From: Acidobacteriota bacterium
GTDB taxonomy: Bacteria > Acidobacteriota > Holophagae > Acanthopleuribacterales > Acanthopleuribacteraceae
Reading direction: 5' to 3'
Assembly (NCBI GenBank): GCA_002747255.1
Contig: PDUC01000031.1
Location: forward strand, 1-64,000
DNA: 64,000 nucleotides
Of this stretch, positions 42,255 to 52,405 are shown one piece after another. A program made the translations under genes and the position numbers. The first letter of the stretch is position 1, and each line of letters begins with the position of its first letter. The notes under the pieces are model-generated. The model was not told the DNA's origin. It worked only from the letters and a program-made list of their open reading frames with translations, and made no database searches.

Positions 42255-44195
42255 ATGATTGCAAGGTTTCAGGTTATGTCCATCCTGCTGATAAGCTCCC
42301 TTTGGAGCTGGGCTCAGGATGTAATCATAGAGGTACCTGAAACCGTTCTTACCCAAATTCAAACCTCTATCGCGGTTTCAACCAACTCACTTGAATTGGA
42401 GACCTTAACTCTACTGGTCAATGGACAGCCTGTTCAAGTGACTCTCGAAAAGGGAAAAGGCGTTTTCACCTGGGTTTTTAACGAAAAAACCAGGCTGATT
42501 ATTGAAACAGGTTCACAAACCATCGCCAAAGAGATCCATCCCATTCCGCTGTGGCTCTCTATTCTGCCGCCCTTGATCGCTATCCTGATGGCACTTATCT
42601 TCAGGGAGGTCATCAGCTCGCTCTTCCTTGGTATTTTCGTAGGTGCCTTGATTATCAGTGCCTATTCAAGCGGCTTGCTGATGGGCGTAGTACAAGCCTT
42701 TCGATCCGTAATCGACCTTTACATCCTGCAATCACTTGAAGACAGCGGGCATTTATCCATTATCCTCTTTTCAACGCTTATTGGAGGCATGGTTGCCGTT
42801 ATCTCGAAGAACGGCGGCATGCTGGGCGTTGTCAATCTGCTCTCCAGATTTGCTCAAAGCGCGCGATCCTGCCAGCTGGTAACCTGGCTGTTGGGTGTGC
42901 TCATTTTCTTCGATGACTACGCCAACACGCTGATCGTCGGCAGCACCATGCGCCCTGTTACCGACCGGTTTCGGGTCTCCAGGGAAAAACTGAGTTACAT
43001 CGTCGATTCAACCGCCGCACCAGTTGCCTCCGTCGCCTTCGTCACCACCTGGATTGGCGCCGAATTGGGTTACATTGGCAGCGGCATCGCGGACATTCCC
43101 GAAATCAGCTCACAACACGGGGTTTACGCCATTTTCATGAACTCATTGCGTTTCTCTTTTTATCCCCTTTTCACTCTGGCTTTTATGCTGATGCTAATTG
43201 GGAAAAAACGGGATTTCGGGCCGATGCTCAAGGCGGAATCCAGAGCTCGCATTGCGGGTACGGCAACCTCGAATCAAGAAAACACTCAAGCCCTTAAAGA
43301 CAAAGACCTGGCGGAGTTAAAGCCAATGAGCGGTATTCAAGCCCACAGTCTGAATGCCATCATACCCGTTGTCCTGGTGATCGCCGGAACCATCGCGGGC
43401 CTGATCATCACGGGCTGGGATCAGACCGTCTGGCATCAGGCAGACCTCTCCCTTTACCGGAAAATGTCGCACATCATAGGCCACTCGGATTCCTATCAGG
43501 CACTCCTCTGGTCTTCCCTTCTGGGAATCACGGTGGCGGTCGCCCTCTCTGTGGGACAGAAAATCATGTCCCTTTCAGCGGCACTTGAAGCCTGCATGTC
43601 CGGCTTCAAAACCATGTTGACAGCCATTGTCATTCTCGTTCTGGCCTGGTCCCTGGCTCTTGTCACAGAACACCTGCACACCGCTGACTACCTGACCGGT
43701 GTTCTCTCCGGAAACATCGCACCGGCTCTTATCCCGGCCATTACCTTTGTTCTGGCAGCCCTGGTCTCTTTTTCAACGGGTTCGTCATGGGGCACCATGG
43801 CCATTCTCTACCCGCTCATGCTGCCGGCCGCCTGGACGCTTTCCCAACAGCAAGGACTGACTTTCGATTCCACCATGCTCATTTTCTACAATACCGTCTC
43901 TTGTGTCCTGGCTGGCTCCGTTCTGGGTGATCACTGCTCGCCCATCTCCGATACAACCATTCTCAGCTCTCTTGCCAGTTCCTGTAATCACATCGAACAC
44001 GTGCGCACCCAACTGCCCTATGCGCTTGTTGTCGGCTCCATCGCCTTGTTCGTTGGAACCATCCCTGCAGGCTTCGGACTCTCCTCCTGGATCATCTTTC
44101 CCATCGGTCTGGTTCTGTTGTTTTTAATCGTACACTTTGTCGGGAAAACGGTTCCTGAAGATGAAAAGACATCATTTTTTAAGGAAAAAGCGTGA
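42255..44195 (+). CDS. NhaC-family Na+/H+ antiporter with exported N-terminal domain
   Basis: 646 residues. The transporter part (about 95-646) has NhaC-type motifs: LFLGIFVGALIISAYSSGLL, MVAVISKNGGMLGVVNLLSR, FFDDYANTLIVGSTMRPVTD, SVAFVTTWIGAELGY and SFSTGSSWGTMAILYPL. Residues 1-20 look like a signal peptide (MSILLISSLWSWAQ) followed by about 70 beta-rich residues (LTLLVNGQPVQVTLEKGKGV) before the first transporter helix. That exported domain is not a usual NhaC part. The start at 42255 has a weak ribosome binding site; ATG at 42276 (M8) is an alternative with AAGG upstream. It should exchange sodium for protons, or a related organic solute. Confidence 0.9.
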   Translation: MIARFQVMSILLISSLWSWAQDVIIEVPETVLTQIQTSIAVSTNSLELETLTLLVNGQPVQVTLEKGKGVFTWVFNEKTRLIIETGSQTIAKEIHPIPLWLSILPPLIAILMALIFREVISSLFLGIFVGALIISAYSSGLLMGVVQAFRSVIDLYILQSLEDSGHLSIILFSTLIGGMVAVISKNGGMLGVVNLLSRFAQSARSCQLVTWLLGVLIFFDDYANTLIVGSTMRPVTDRFRVSREKLSYIVDSTAAPVASVAFVTTWIGAELGYIGSGIADIPEISSQHGVYAIFMNSLRFSFYPLFTLAFMLMLIGKKRDFGPMLKAESRARIAGTATSNQENTQALKDKDLAELKPMSGIQAHSLNAIIPVVLVIAGTIAGLIITGWDQTVWHQADLSLYRKMSHIIGHSDSYQALLWSSLLGITVAVALSVGQKIMSLSAALEACMSGFKTMLTAIVILVLAWSLALVTEHLHTADYLTGVLSGNIAPALIPAITFVLAALVSFSTGSSWGTMAILYPLMLPAAWTLSQQQGLTFDSTMLIFYNTVSCVLAGSVLGDHCSPISDTTILSSLASSCNHIEHVRTQLPYALVVGSIALFVGTIPAGFGLSSWIIFPIGLVLLFLIVHFVGKTVPEDEKTSFFKEKA

Positions 44196-44292
44196 CGACA
44201 AACTATTTGCATGGACTGTCCAAGTCGCTCAACCGAACTCGTTCTCTTGCCCTTAATAACTCTGAAACAGACAAAACCATCGTGAGGTGGAA

Positions 44293-45009
44293 ATGAAAAT
44301 GGAACCAATACAGCTATTTTTCGGGATTATCGTCTACTTGCTGGTACCTCTTTTCGTTGCATCAAAATGGCGCAGGTTAAGAGGTGTTCTGTTCCATATT
44401 TTCATAATGCTGCTCTTTACCGCTCTGGGCAGCGGACTTTTATGTTGGGGATGGCGTCTCTACAACGACCATAACCTGCTTGCAGGTTTGATCGTGCTAT
44501 TGATATCCGCGAATGTTCTCCTGGGAGTCCCTGTATTTGCCTATCTCGCCTATCGGGACAGTCGGGATACCATCAGCGATAACATCCAAACCATCCTGAA
44601 CTCAAACAGGGATGAACACCTTGCATTGAGCATCAGGAAAATGTGGTCTGCCCTGCTGCTCATACCAAGAGTATCTCATTCCCATCAACTTGTATTCACA
44701 GGAAAAACCTGGCTTAAAAACGTGAATGGCTTTAATTTTGCCAGCTTATTGGTTACCAATAAAAGGCTGTTTGTTCAAAGTCTGTTTTTTGCCATGCCGT
44801 TGATGGACCTGCAGATTAAAGATATCAAAAAAGTGGGTTTTCACCACGCGGACCGGGGTATTCTCAAACTGGAAACAGCAAAAAGCACGACAGGTGCTTA
44901 TGTCAAATTTTTCCACTCTAAGGCGAATTTGCAAGGTACGCTGTACTTGAATGTCGGGAAGCGTTCCGAAGAGTGCAGGGCTTTAATAGAAAAACGAATA
45001 CGGAAATGA
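44293..45009 (+). CDS. Membrane protein with C-terminal PH/GRAM-like domain
   Basis: 238 residues from the ATG at 44293, following GAGGTGG. Three membrane helices (about 8-22, 30-56, 64-86: IIVYLLVPLFVASKW, LFHIFIMLLFTALGSGLLCW, LLAGLIVLLISANVLLG). The cytoplasmic C-terminal half is beta-rich (FNFASLLVTNKRLFVQSLFF, MDLQIKDIKKVGFHHADRGI) with the TNKRL pattern of bacterial PH domains. Function unknown. The methyltransferase gene follows. Confidence 0.65.
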   Translation: MKMEPIQLFFGIIVYLLVPLFVASKWRRLRGVLFHIFIMLLFTALGSGLLCWGWRLYNDHNLLAGLIVLLISANVLLGVPVFAYLAYRDSRDTISDNIQTILNSNRDEHLALSIRKMWSALLLIPRVSHSHQLVFTGKTWLKNVNGFNFASLLVTNKRLFVQSLFFAMPLMDLQIKDIKKVGFHHADRGILKLETAKSTTGAYVKFFHSKANLQGTLYLNVGKRSEECRALIEKRIRK

Positions 45010-45058
45010 AAACGCGGTCAGAGTCGATGTGCAACCATCTTTAAGGGAAAAAAGAGCG

Positions 45059-45619
45059 ATGATTAAAAAATACCTGGATCTACTCATGAAATTTCACCGT
45101 GCCAAATGCGGAAAAGGAGCCCAATTCATTTCACTGTTCTTCGGATCGGTGTTCTTTCTGTTCATTTTGCCATCCCTCTTTATGGGTATAGCCCACTTGA
45201 TCAGTGCTTATGTCACATTTGATTACAGCGGCATTTTTAAGTATCCCATCATTACAATCACTCTGCTAACAGGACTTGGCATTCTAGGATGGGCAACCCT
45301 CTGCCAACTCACCTTGGGTCATGGAACACCCGCGCCCAGTGCACCAACTCAAAAACTCGTTGTATCCGGGCCGTATCGATACACGAGAAATCCCATTGAA
45401 CTTGGAGCCTTGTTCTATTATTTCGGTTTCGGCTGGCTCTTTGGCAGCACGTTACACGGTATGGTTTGCCTGCTATTGGGTTGGATCCTGGGGAGCAGCT
45501 ACCATAAATTCATTGAGGAAAGAGAATTATTGCTGCGGTTCGGAGATGACTACAAAGCATACAGAAACAACACGCCTTTTTTAATACCGAAAATTAAAAT
45601 CAAAATAAAGAGACCCTGA
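45059..45619 (+). CDS. Isoprenylcysteine carboxyl methyltransferase-family membrane enzyme
   Basis: 186 residues from the ATG at 45059, with AAGGGA about 11 bases upstream; a GTG at 45029 is an alternative. Four or five membrane helices and the ICMT/PEMT C-terminal signature: VVSGPYRYTRNPIELGALFY, then EERELLLRFGDDYKAYRNNT and PFLIP. These bind S-adenosylmethionine and methylate lipids or isoprenyl groups; the bacterial substrate is not known. It lies 50 bases after the PH-domain gene. Confidence 0.85.
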   Translation: MIKKYLDLLMKFHRAKCGKGAQFISLFFGSVFFLFILPSLFMGIAHLISAYVTFDYSGIFKYPIITITLLTGLGILGWATLCQLTLGHGTPAPSAPTQKLVVSGPYRYTRNPIELGALFYYFGFGWLFGSTLHGMVCLLLGWILGSSYHKFIEERELLLRFGDDYKAYRNNTPFLIPKIKIKIKRP

Positions 45620-45650
45620 AACGAAAAGCACACACCCTTCTGACCCGAGA

Positions 45651-45671
45651 CTGTAAAAACCTGCTTTACAG
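45651..45671 (+). other. Short inverted repeat, possible weak terminator
   Basis: CTGTAAA and TTTACAG form a 7-base stem with a seven-base loop 32 bases after the methyltransferase gene. No T run follows directly, so termination is uncertain. Confidence 0.3.
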
Positions 45672-45772
45672 AATTATAGCTTTTCTTATTCAATTGTATC
45701 CTTTAATCTTAAGAGCGAAACTACTAACACTGGATCAACCGGTCCATTTCCCGTTTTGGAGGTATTTGAATT

Positions 45773-47314
45773 GTGAGAGTATACTGTTTCCTGAGCCTAT
45801 TGCTGTCTTGCCATGTGTTTTCTGTCAATGAAACCAAGCCACTGTTTGATTGCGCCTTTGCTGGCGAAAAAGACCTTCTTCAACGTGTCCTCAAACAGGG
45901 TGTAGACATCAACAACCGAGATCTGTTTGACGAAACAGCACTGCATATTGCCGCCGGCAGGGGCAAGCTGGCAGTTGTCCAGACGCTGGCACATCACGGT
46001 GCCCAAATTGACGCGCGCGATCTCTTTGGTAGAACGCCGCTCATGTTGGCTGCGGAAAAAGGTCGCGAAAAAACAGTTGCCTTTCTCTTAAAAAAAGGTG
46101 CCAATGCTTCAGCTTCAGATAATGAGGGAACCACCGTCTTGATGTGGGCTTGCGTGGCAAAAAACGCCAAAGTCATTAAAACCCTGTTGAGAAATAAAGC
46201 CAATCTGAATGCCAAAGACAAGAAGGGACGCACGGTCATGGACTTCCTCCGCTTTGACTTCAAACACCAGGAAACACTGCGGTTTCTAATGGGAATGGGC
46301 GGAAAAAAAGGAACTCACAAGCGAAAAGGCGGCGACTTGGGTGCGTTGATCGTAAAAAACATTCGGAACCGGCAAAAAGCCTATGTTAAGAAAACGGGAA
46401 AATACCCCTATCAACCGCCAAAATTGAACAGTAAGAAAGCCCTGCACGCATATGTGAAAGGCACGGTGGAAAAAATGGAAGGCAATGTGTCCGCGGCCAT
46501 GTCTTCCATGGAGAAAGCCCTGAAATTATCCGGGGATTCCTGCTCTGTCTGCATGTTTGAACTGACTGAGATCAAAGCAGCCGCTCGACTTTACGAGGAA
46601 GCGGATGAACTGCTGCTTCGCCTGTCCAAAGATAAAAACTACATGCATCAACTGGACTCCGTGACCTACAAGCTCGGACAATTGGCATTTAAAAATGAAG
46701 ATATGACGTTTGCCCAATCCTATTTCAATTCCATTACACCGGAAAAAGCCCGTCTCTTTCCCGATATCCATTACTATTCGGGCATCATCGCCGAACGGGA
46801 AGACAAACTCGATCTGGCCCGGAATCATTTTCAGAACTACCTGGCTGCCAATCCCGAAGGCCCCTACGCACAGGACGCTCAGGATCAACTCTCGGAATTA
46901 CAAAGCGGCGTTCTCCCTATCCGCAGTTTTGATGGCACGCGAATGAACAGAGAGGATTTCAAAGGTGAATGGATTCTCTTCAATTTCTGGTCCAACGGCA
47001 GAGACTATGAAAAAAAGACCCTGAAAATGCTTTTCAAGCTGAACAAGTCATTGGGGAATTTACCTGTTTCTATGGTCAGTATCAACGTCGATGAAGATGA
47101 AGCCGGAGCACAAGACCTCATTCTGAATCAAAATCCGCTGTGGCCTCAATTCAGAGATCCCAGACTGAGTTATTTCAGGGTAAAGCACGGCATCCTGGAA
47201 ATACCAAGCTATGCCTTAATGAATCCCGAAGGAAAAATCATCCTGAAAATCTCATCGTCAGACATAACCAGCCACAAGAAACTGCTCAAGAAGATCAAGA
47301 AAGCGATCAAGTAG
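45773..47314 (+). CDS. Exported ankyrin-TPR-thioredoxin-fold fusion without redox cysteines
   Basis: 513 residues from a GTG with GGAGGT 9 bases upstream; the first 17 residues look like a signal peptide. Residues about 25-170 hold four ankyrin repeats (DETALHIAAGRGKLAVVQTL, GRTPLMLAAEKGREKTVAFL, GTTVLMWACVAKNAKVIKTL). Residues 225-375 resemble TPR helices (MSSMEKALKLSGDSCSVCMF, ...DLARNHFQNYLAANPEGPYA). Residues 383-510 are a TlpA/AhpC-like thioredoxin fold (KGEWILFNFWSNGRDYEKKT, ...IPSYALMNPEGKIILKI). The usual C-x-x-C after the FW position is SNGR, so thiol exchange is not expected. It may be a binding scaffold in the envelope. Confidence 0.82.
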   Translation: MRVYCFLSLLLSCHVFSVNETKPLFDCAFAGEKDLLQRVLKQGVDINNRDLFDETALHIAAGRGKLAVVQTLAHHGAQIDARDLFGRTPLMLAAEKGREKTVAFLLKKGANASASDNEGTTVLMWACVAKNAKVIKTLLRNKANLNAKDKKGRTVMDFLRFDFKHQETLRFLMGMGGKKGTHKRKGGDLGALIVKNIRNRQKAYVKKTGKYPYQPPKLNSKKALHAYVKGTVEKMEGNVSAAMSSMEKALKLSGDSCSVCMFELTEIKAAARLYEEADELLLRLSKDKNYMHQLDSVTYKLGQLAFKNEDMTFAQSYFNSITPEKARLFPDIHYYSGIIAEREDKLDLARNHFQNYLAANPEGPYAQDAQDQLSELQSGVLPIRSFDGTRMNREDFKGEWILFNFWSNGRDYEKKTLKMLFKLNKSLGNLPVSMVSINVDEDEAGAQDLILNQNPLWPQFRDPRLSYFRVKHGILEIPSYALMNPEGKIILKISSSDITSHKKLLKKIKKAIK

Positions 47315-47431
47315 ACGGTTCAGAATCGTTCAGCAGCTGTTCTCCTCCTGGAAATTCCTCTTCTCATAATCCCTTACATTGAGCTATTATGGTCTTGTTA
47401 TGTAATCACAATAGACGGATGGAGCAAGGTT

Positions 47432-49066
47432 ATGGCAAAGGCAGAACTCAAAAATAAAAAAAGCTGGAAAGCGCTTGAAAAGCACTTTCAATCTCTAAAA
47501 GAAAAACACCTCAAGGAACTCTTTCAGTCCGACCCGGATCGCGGAACCAAGTTCCAGTACAAAATGGACCAGCTTTGGCTGGATCTCTCCAAAAACCGAA
47601 TCACCCAGCAAACACTGGACTTGCTTTTGAGTTTTGCCCGAGAGTGCGGTTTGGAACGTGAAATTGCCCGTATGTACAACGGCGAGACCATTAACAAAAC
47701 AGAAAACCGGCAGGTCTTGCACATTGCGCTCAGACGCCTGAAAGGCAAACCCATTCTGGTCAACGGCAAAGATGTTATACCCGATGTTCAATCCGTGTTG
47801 AAACGCATGTTCAAATGCGCCAAAAAAATACGCAAAGGCAAATGGCTGGGCCACACGGGCAAGACCATTGAGAACATCGTTCACATAGGAATTGGCGGTT
47901 CCGACCTGGGTCCGGTCATGGTTTACGAGGCCTTGAAATTCTACAGCCAGCGCAACCTCCATATTCACTTTGTTTCCAATGTCGATGGCACACATTTGGT
48001 TGAAACACTGCGCGATCTCAACCCCGAGCGAACGCTTTTCATTGTCGCTTCAAAGACGTTTACAACCCAGGAAACCATGACCAACGCCCGCAGCGCCAGA
48101 AGATGGTTACTGAGCAAACTCAAGGACAAGAAAGCCGTCAAGAAGCACTTCATCGCGGTATCGACCAACAAAAAAGTGGTGCAGGAATTCGGTATCTCCG
48201 CCAAGAACATCTTTGAGTTCTGGGATTGGGTTGGCGGACGGTATTCGCTGACTTCCGCCATTGGCCTGGTCCTGGTTATCGCTCTGGGCAAGAGTCGATT
48301 TATCGAACTGTTGGAAGGTCATCAAGCGGTGGATGATTGCTTTGAGAAGGCTCCGCTTGAAAGCAACGTGCCCGTTCTACTTGGTCTCTTAGGCTTCCTT
48401 TACACCAATTTCTTCGGAGCTGAAACCCATGCCATCATTCCCTACGATCAGTACATGCACCGTTTTGCCGCCCACTTTCAACAAGTAGACATGGAGAGCA
48501 ACGGAAAATCCGTCGATAAGAACGGTCATCAAATCAATTATCAAACGGGCCCCATTATTTGGGGTGAACCTGGAACCAATGGACAGCATGCCTTTTTCCA
48601 ACTCATTCATCAGGGCACCAAGCTCATACCCTGTGACTTCATTGGATTCGCCAAGTCCCTAAATCCCGTTGGCGATCATCATGTTAAATTGATGGCCAAC
48701 TTTTTCGCACAACAAAAAGCCCTGGCCTTTGGAAAAGACAGGGAGCAATGTCTAAAAGAAGGCGTACCGGCAGATTTACTCCCGTTTAAAATCTTTGAAG
48801 GCAATCGCCCCAGCACATGCATCATGGCACCGGAATTAACTCCACGCGTGCTTGGCAATCTAATTGCCATGTACGAGCACAAAATTTTCGTTCAGGGTGT
48901 TTTGTGGAATATCTTCAGCTTTGATCAGTGGGGAGTGGAACTGGGCAAAGTATTGGCCAAGAAAATACTATCCGAACTGCGATCCAAAAGAGTCAAGGAC
49001 GGTTCGCAGGACAGTTCCACAAAAGCTCAGATAGAGTACTTCCTGAATTGCGAAAAAAGGAACTAA
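47432..49066 (+). CDS. pgi: Glucose-6-phosphate isomerase
   Basis: 544 residues, close to E. coli Pgi (549). Motifs: [18 protein letters not shown] (sugar-phosphate loop), [39 protein letters not shown] with the catalytic glutamate, and [18 protein letters not shown] with the histidine. It interconverts glucose-6-phosphate and fructose-6-phosphate. The ribosome binding site is AAGG/GGAG. No glycolytic neighbours, but glk lies elsewhere in the window. Confidence 0.97.
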   Translation: MAKAELKNKKSWKALEKHFQSLKEKHLKELFQSDPDRGTKFQYKMDQLWLDLSKNRITQQTLDLLLSFARECGLEREIARMYNGETINKTENRQVLHIALRRLKGKPILVNGKDVIPDVQSVLKRMFKCAKKIRKGKWLGHTGKTIENIVHIGIGGSDLGPVMVYEALKFYSQRNLHIHFVSNVDGTHLVETLRDLNPERTLFIVASKTFTTQETMTNARSARRWLLSKLKDKKAVKKHFIAVSTNKKVVQEFGISAKNIFEFWDWVGGRYSLTSAIGLVLVIALGKSRFIELLEGHQAVDDCFEKAPLESNVPVLLGLLGFLYTNFFGAETHAIIPYDQYMHRFAAHFQQVDMESNGKSVDKNGHQINYQTGPIIWGEPGTNGQHAFFQLIHQGTKLIPCDFIGFAKSLNPVGDHHVKLMANFFAQQKALAFGKDREQCLKEGVPADLLPFKIFEGNRPSTCIMAPELTPRVLGNLIAMYEHKIFVQGVLWNIFSFDQWGVELGKVLAKKILSELRSKRVKDGSQDSSTKAQIEYFLNCEKRN

Positions 49067-49121
49067 CGGCTAGTTCATCGCAGGTCGGTGAAACATAGGG
49101 CATCTGACTGGAAGGTATGTT

Positions 49122-51407
49122 ATGAAAAAACGAAAAATACTGTTTCTTGTGCTGCTGTGTGTTCTTGTCGTTCTCCTGGGCACTTTTTACTATCTCAAAC
49201 AGTCCGTAGCCGATTTTGAAGGTGAAATCACCATCGACGGTCTGGAACACAAAGTGGAAATTTACACCGACGCCAAAGGTATTCCTCAGATTTACGCTCA
49301 AACAGACAGCGATCTGTACTTTGCACTTGGCTGGGTACACGCTTCGGAACGGCTTTTTCAAATGGAACTCCTGCGCAGAGTGGGAACGGGAAGGCTGGCC
49401 GAACTTTTTGGCAAGGCACTGCTGGACTACGATAAAAAGAATCTGCAAACAGCCTTCCGGATCATCGCGGAAAAGTCGGCACCCAGACTGGAACCAGCCG
49501 ACAGAGCATTGACTCAGGCTTACATCAACGGAATCAACAGCTGGATCAAACAGGCCAACCCCCTGCCCCCGGAATTCCTGATTTTGCAAATCAAACCGGA
49601 CGAATGGTGTATTGAAGATGTACTCACCGTGGCTGTTTACCAATCCTGGTTCTCTCACGCACTGATGGACAGAGACCATACCAACCAGTGGTTGATCGAT
49701 CAACTGGGCGAAGAGGTACTGGGTTTGCTAATGGACTATAAAGACTGGTCACCTCCCACTGTCCCGCCTGAACGCGAGCTGGCTCACAGCGCACTACCCG
49801 ATTACGCCATGGCATCTGCCAGCAACACATGGGTCTTGGCACCCAAAAAATCAACGACAAACGCTGCCATTCACGCCAGTGACCCCCACCTCTCTATCAG
49901 TCAAGTACCGGGGCTTTGGCTGCTTGCCGGTCTGCATTCAGACGAAGGCACGCATTTTCTTGGGGTTACCGCCCCTGGATTACCGTTCATGGCAATGGGT
50001 CACAACGGACAAGCGGCCTGGTCGTTTACCGTGGGCGGTATTGATATCATCGATTACCTGGAGTTCCCAAGGATCGGTGAACTGGAAATTCAAGGGCCTG
50101 ACGGCTCCATACAGCTTGAGAAAACAGAACATTCAATTCAAGTCAGAAACGAAGAAAGTGTACCCTACACCACCTTTTTCTGCCATTTGGGAGCTGTCGT
50201 GGAAGAGACACCCGAAAAAGTGCGCATTATGAAATGGCCCGGCTATGACAAGGGTGCAGATGAGATGCTACACGCCGCTTACGCGCTGCGTAAAACCGAA
50301 AACTTTGAAGCATTCAGAAAGACCGTCACACAGTTTGGTGCCCTGGAAGTCAATTGGATGTACAGCGATAAAAACGGCAATATCGGCTATCAGCTGGGAA
50401 CACCCATTCCCATCCGCGAATACGCCAATACCGTTTCGGTAAAAGATGGTTTGAATCCAGACATGCACTGGCAGGGTTACCTTCCACTGGAAGAAACGCC
50501 TTACGCCTTCAATCCCGACTGCGGATGGTTAGCCAGCTGTAACAATCAAATCACCGAAACCCATTTACCCGGTTATTACGATCCCTACCGAATAATCAGA
50601 ATATCCGAGGCTCTGCAAGCCAAGGACAGGCTGTCGCCGGAGGAGTCCGGAGCTCTGCAGTACGACACTCAATCGGTGGTTGCCAAGCGCTGGAAAGACC
50701 TCTGTGTTGAAGGCCTGTCTTTAAACGGCAGTCAGCAGTTAGCCCAGGCAGTGAACGAGTGGGACACCACCATGTCACCGGACACCAAAGCCGGTGCCTT
50801 TTTCCAGATATGGTGGCGGGAAATGACACCGGCCCTCTTTCAGGATGATTTAGCTGATCAGTGGAAGAAAGCGGCCAGCCTCAAGGAAGTCGTTCTTTCT
50901 GAAAACGTTGAAGCCCTGATCGACCGCAAGGATACGCCCGACAGCGTTGAAAACGCGGCTGCCATCTCCAAGCTCGCGGTGGAGCGGGCACTTCCCCTCT
51001 GGAAGAATCGCTGTTGGGGCGAGATCTGCACTTTAACCATCGAGCATCCCCTCAGTCAGGTCAAAATTCTGGACAAGCTGTTGCATCTCAATAGAGGGCC
51101 CTTCCCGAAACACGGTGCTCACAGTACCTTGAACTCCAATTTCAGCAGCTATTCCCATGAAAATGGCACCTTCCAGGCCAACAACGGTCCGTCCATGAGA
51201 TACGTTCTGGATTGGTCGGATCTGGACAGCTTTGTCATCAACCTTCCCATGGGTCAGTCCGGCAATCCCTTTTCACCGCATTATGACGACTTTCTGGCCT
51301 ACGACACCCGTGAAGTAAGGTGGATTCTGCCTTTCAGCAAAGAGAAAGTACAGGAGAAGGCCCAACACAAAATGATCTTAATGCCGCTCGAGACGCAATC
51401 GCACTAG
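49122..51407 (+). CDS. Penicillin acylase-family N-terminal nucleophile hydrolase
   Basis: 761 residues with an N-terminal membrane anchor or signal (ILFLVLLCVLVVLLGTFYYL). The alpha part (HASERLFQMELLRRVGTGRLAE), the spacer, and the beta chain beginning at Ser234 in SNTWVLAP, the expected self-processing serine (SN-W in penicillin acylases), are present. HASDPHLSISQVPGLWLLAG, VTAPGLPFMAMGHNGQAAWS and QSGNPFSPHYDDF are also typical. It cleaves an amide such as a phenylacetyl, acyl-homoserine lactone or similar substrate; sequence alone does not say which. It probably acts outside the cytoplasm. Confidence 0.93.
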   Translation: MKKRKILFLVLLCVLVVLLGTFYYLKQSVADFEGEITIDGLEHKVEIYTDAKGIPQIYAQTDSDLYFALGWVHASERLFQMELLRRVGTGRLAELFGKALLDYDKKNLQTAFRIIAEKSAPRLEPADRALTQAYINGINSWIKQANPLPPEFLILQIKPDEWCIEDVLTVAVYQSWFSHALMDRDHTNQWLIDQLGEEVLGLLMDYKDWSPPTVPPERELAHSALPDYAMASASNTWVLAPKKSTTNAAIHASDPHLSISQVPGLWLLAGLHSDEGTHFLGVTAPGLPFMAMGHNGQAAWSFTVGGIDIIDYLEFPRIGELEIQGPDGSIQLEKTEHSIQVRNEESVPYTTFFCHLGAVVEETPEKVRIMKWPGYDKGADEMLHAAYALRKTENFEAFRKTVTQFGALEVNWMYSDKNGNIGYQLGTPIPIREYANTVSVKDGLNPDMHWQGYLPLEETPYAFNPDCGWLASCNNQITETHLPGYYDPYRIIRISEALQAKDRLSPEESGALQYDTQSVVAKRWKDLCVEGLSLNGSQQLAQAVNEWDTTMSPDTKAGAFFQIWWREMTPALFQDDLADQWKKAASLKEVVLSENVEALIDRKDTPDSVENAAAISKLAVERALPLWKNRCWGEICTLTIEHPLSQVKILDKLLHLNRGPFPKHGAHSTLNSNFSSYSHENGTFQANNGPSMRYVLDWSDLDSFVINLPMGQSGNPFSPHYDDFLAYDTREVRWILPFSKEKVQEKAQHKMILMPLETQSH

Positions 51408-51433
51408 CATCGTGATCCGGCAAGGCGTTTGTC

Positions 51434-52405
51434 TCAGACTTGAAAAGAAGTCCACAGAGGTTCGAGCTCGGCCAGGCCGATTGGTTTGATGTCTTGGCAT
51501 TGAGCGCGATGGGCTTTCAGCTTTTCCTGTGCGCGAGAAGGGTGGTCTTTGGACCATTCAAACATTCTTTCCGCCTTGGTTTTCGATTGGCAGACCATCA
51601 GAATATCCACCCCGGCTTTCAGCGAACGTCGGCAAAATGGCTCCAGTTCATCTTCGGGAACGGCTTTCATTTCGAGATCGTCGGTCATAATCAGGCCGGT
51701 TGAGCCCATAGCTCTCAGGTTCTCGACAGCAAGCGCACTGCTGCTGGCAATCTGGTTTTCCCAGAAGGGAATGATACAGTGCGCCATCATCACAGGAACA
51801 GCGGACCACTTACCGGCTAAAAGGCCTTTGTAGACAGCGGCTTCCTCTTGTTGCCACGTTTTATAGGTTCCGCGATATTTCGGAAGAAACAGGTGACTGT
51901 CCACTTTAGTCGTACCCAGGCCGGGAAAGTGTTTAATGCAGCCCATGCAGCCGGCTGCCGTCAGTCCACGCAAATAGGCATCGGAAAATTCGACGACTTT
52001 TTCGGGCCGATTACCCAAAAGGCGTCCCTGCAGGGCGTTGTCGTCTTCGCCGTAGTCAAGATCAACCGCAGGAGCAAAGTTCATATCGATATCCAGTGCT
52101 CTCAGGGCGCGGCCCATGGTATATCCGGCATCATAGCAGTCCTTCGCGTTTTTCCAGGTTGGCGGAGCGGGAAAGGGAGGCAGAAGGTGAGACAGGCGGT
52201 TTACCCTGCCCCCTTCCTGGTCGATGGCGATGACGCTGCCGGGACACGTGTCGTGAATTTTGCGGCACACGTCCTGAATCTGTTCAAGCGCGTCCAGATT
52301 TCGCTGAAAAAGGACCACGCCGAGCGGGTTGATTTCTTTCAGGCTGAGCCAATCCGGTTCCAATCCCTCAAAGCCTACAAACAGGGGTGATTTTCTTTTT
52401 TTCAT
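51434..52405 (-). CDS. nagZ: Beta-N-acetylhexosaminidase NagZ (GH3)
   Basis: 323 residues. GH3 NagZ pattern: NPLGVVLFQRNLD, VIAIDQEGGRVNRL, FAPAVDLDYG, GCIKHFPGLGTTKVDSH, VPVMMAHCIIP and the nucleophile in LIMTDDLEMKAV. The catalytic DSH motif is kept; the preceding GHGDT of most NagZ is GLGTT here. It removes GlcNAc from anhydromuropeptides in cell-wall recycling. Its start overlaps the mutS stop (ATGA), so the two are translationally coupled. Confidence 0.93.
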   Translation of the reverse strand: MKKRKSPLFVGFEGLEPDWLSLKEINPLGVVLFQRNLDALEQIQDVCRKIHDTCPGSVIAIDQEGGRVNRLSHLLPPFPAPPTWKNAKDCYDAGYTMGRALRALDIDMNFAPAVDLDYGEDDNALQGRLLGNRPEKVVEFSDAYLRGLTAAGCMGCIKHFPGLGTTKVDSHLFLPKYRGTYKTWQQEEAAVYKGLLAGKWSAVPVMMAHCIIPFWENQIASSSALAVENLRAMGSTGLIMTDDLEMKAVPEDELEPFCRRSLKAGVDILMVCQSKTKAERMFEWSKDHPSRAQEKLKAHRAQCQDIKPIGLAELEPLWTSFQV

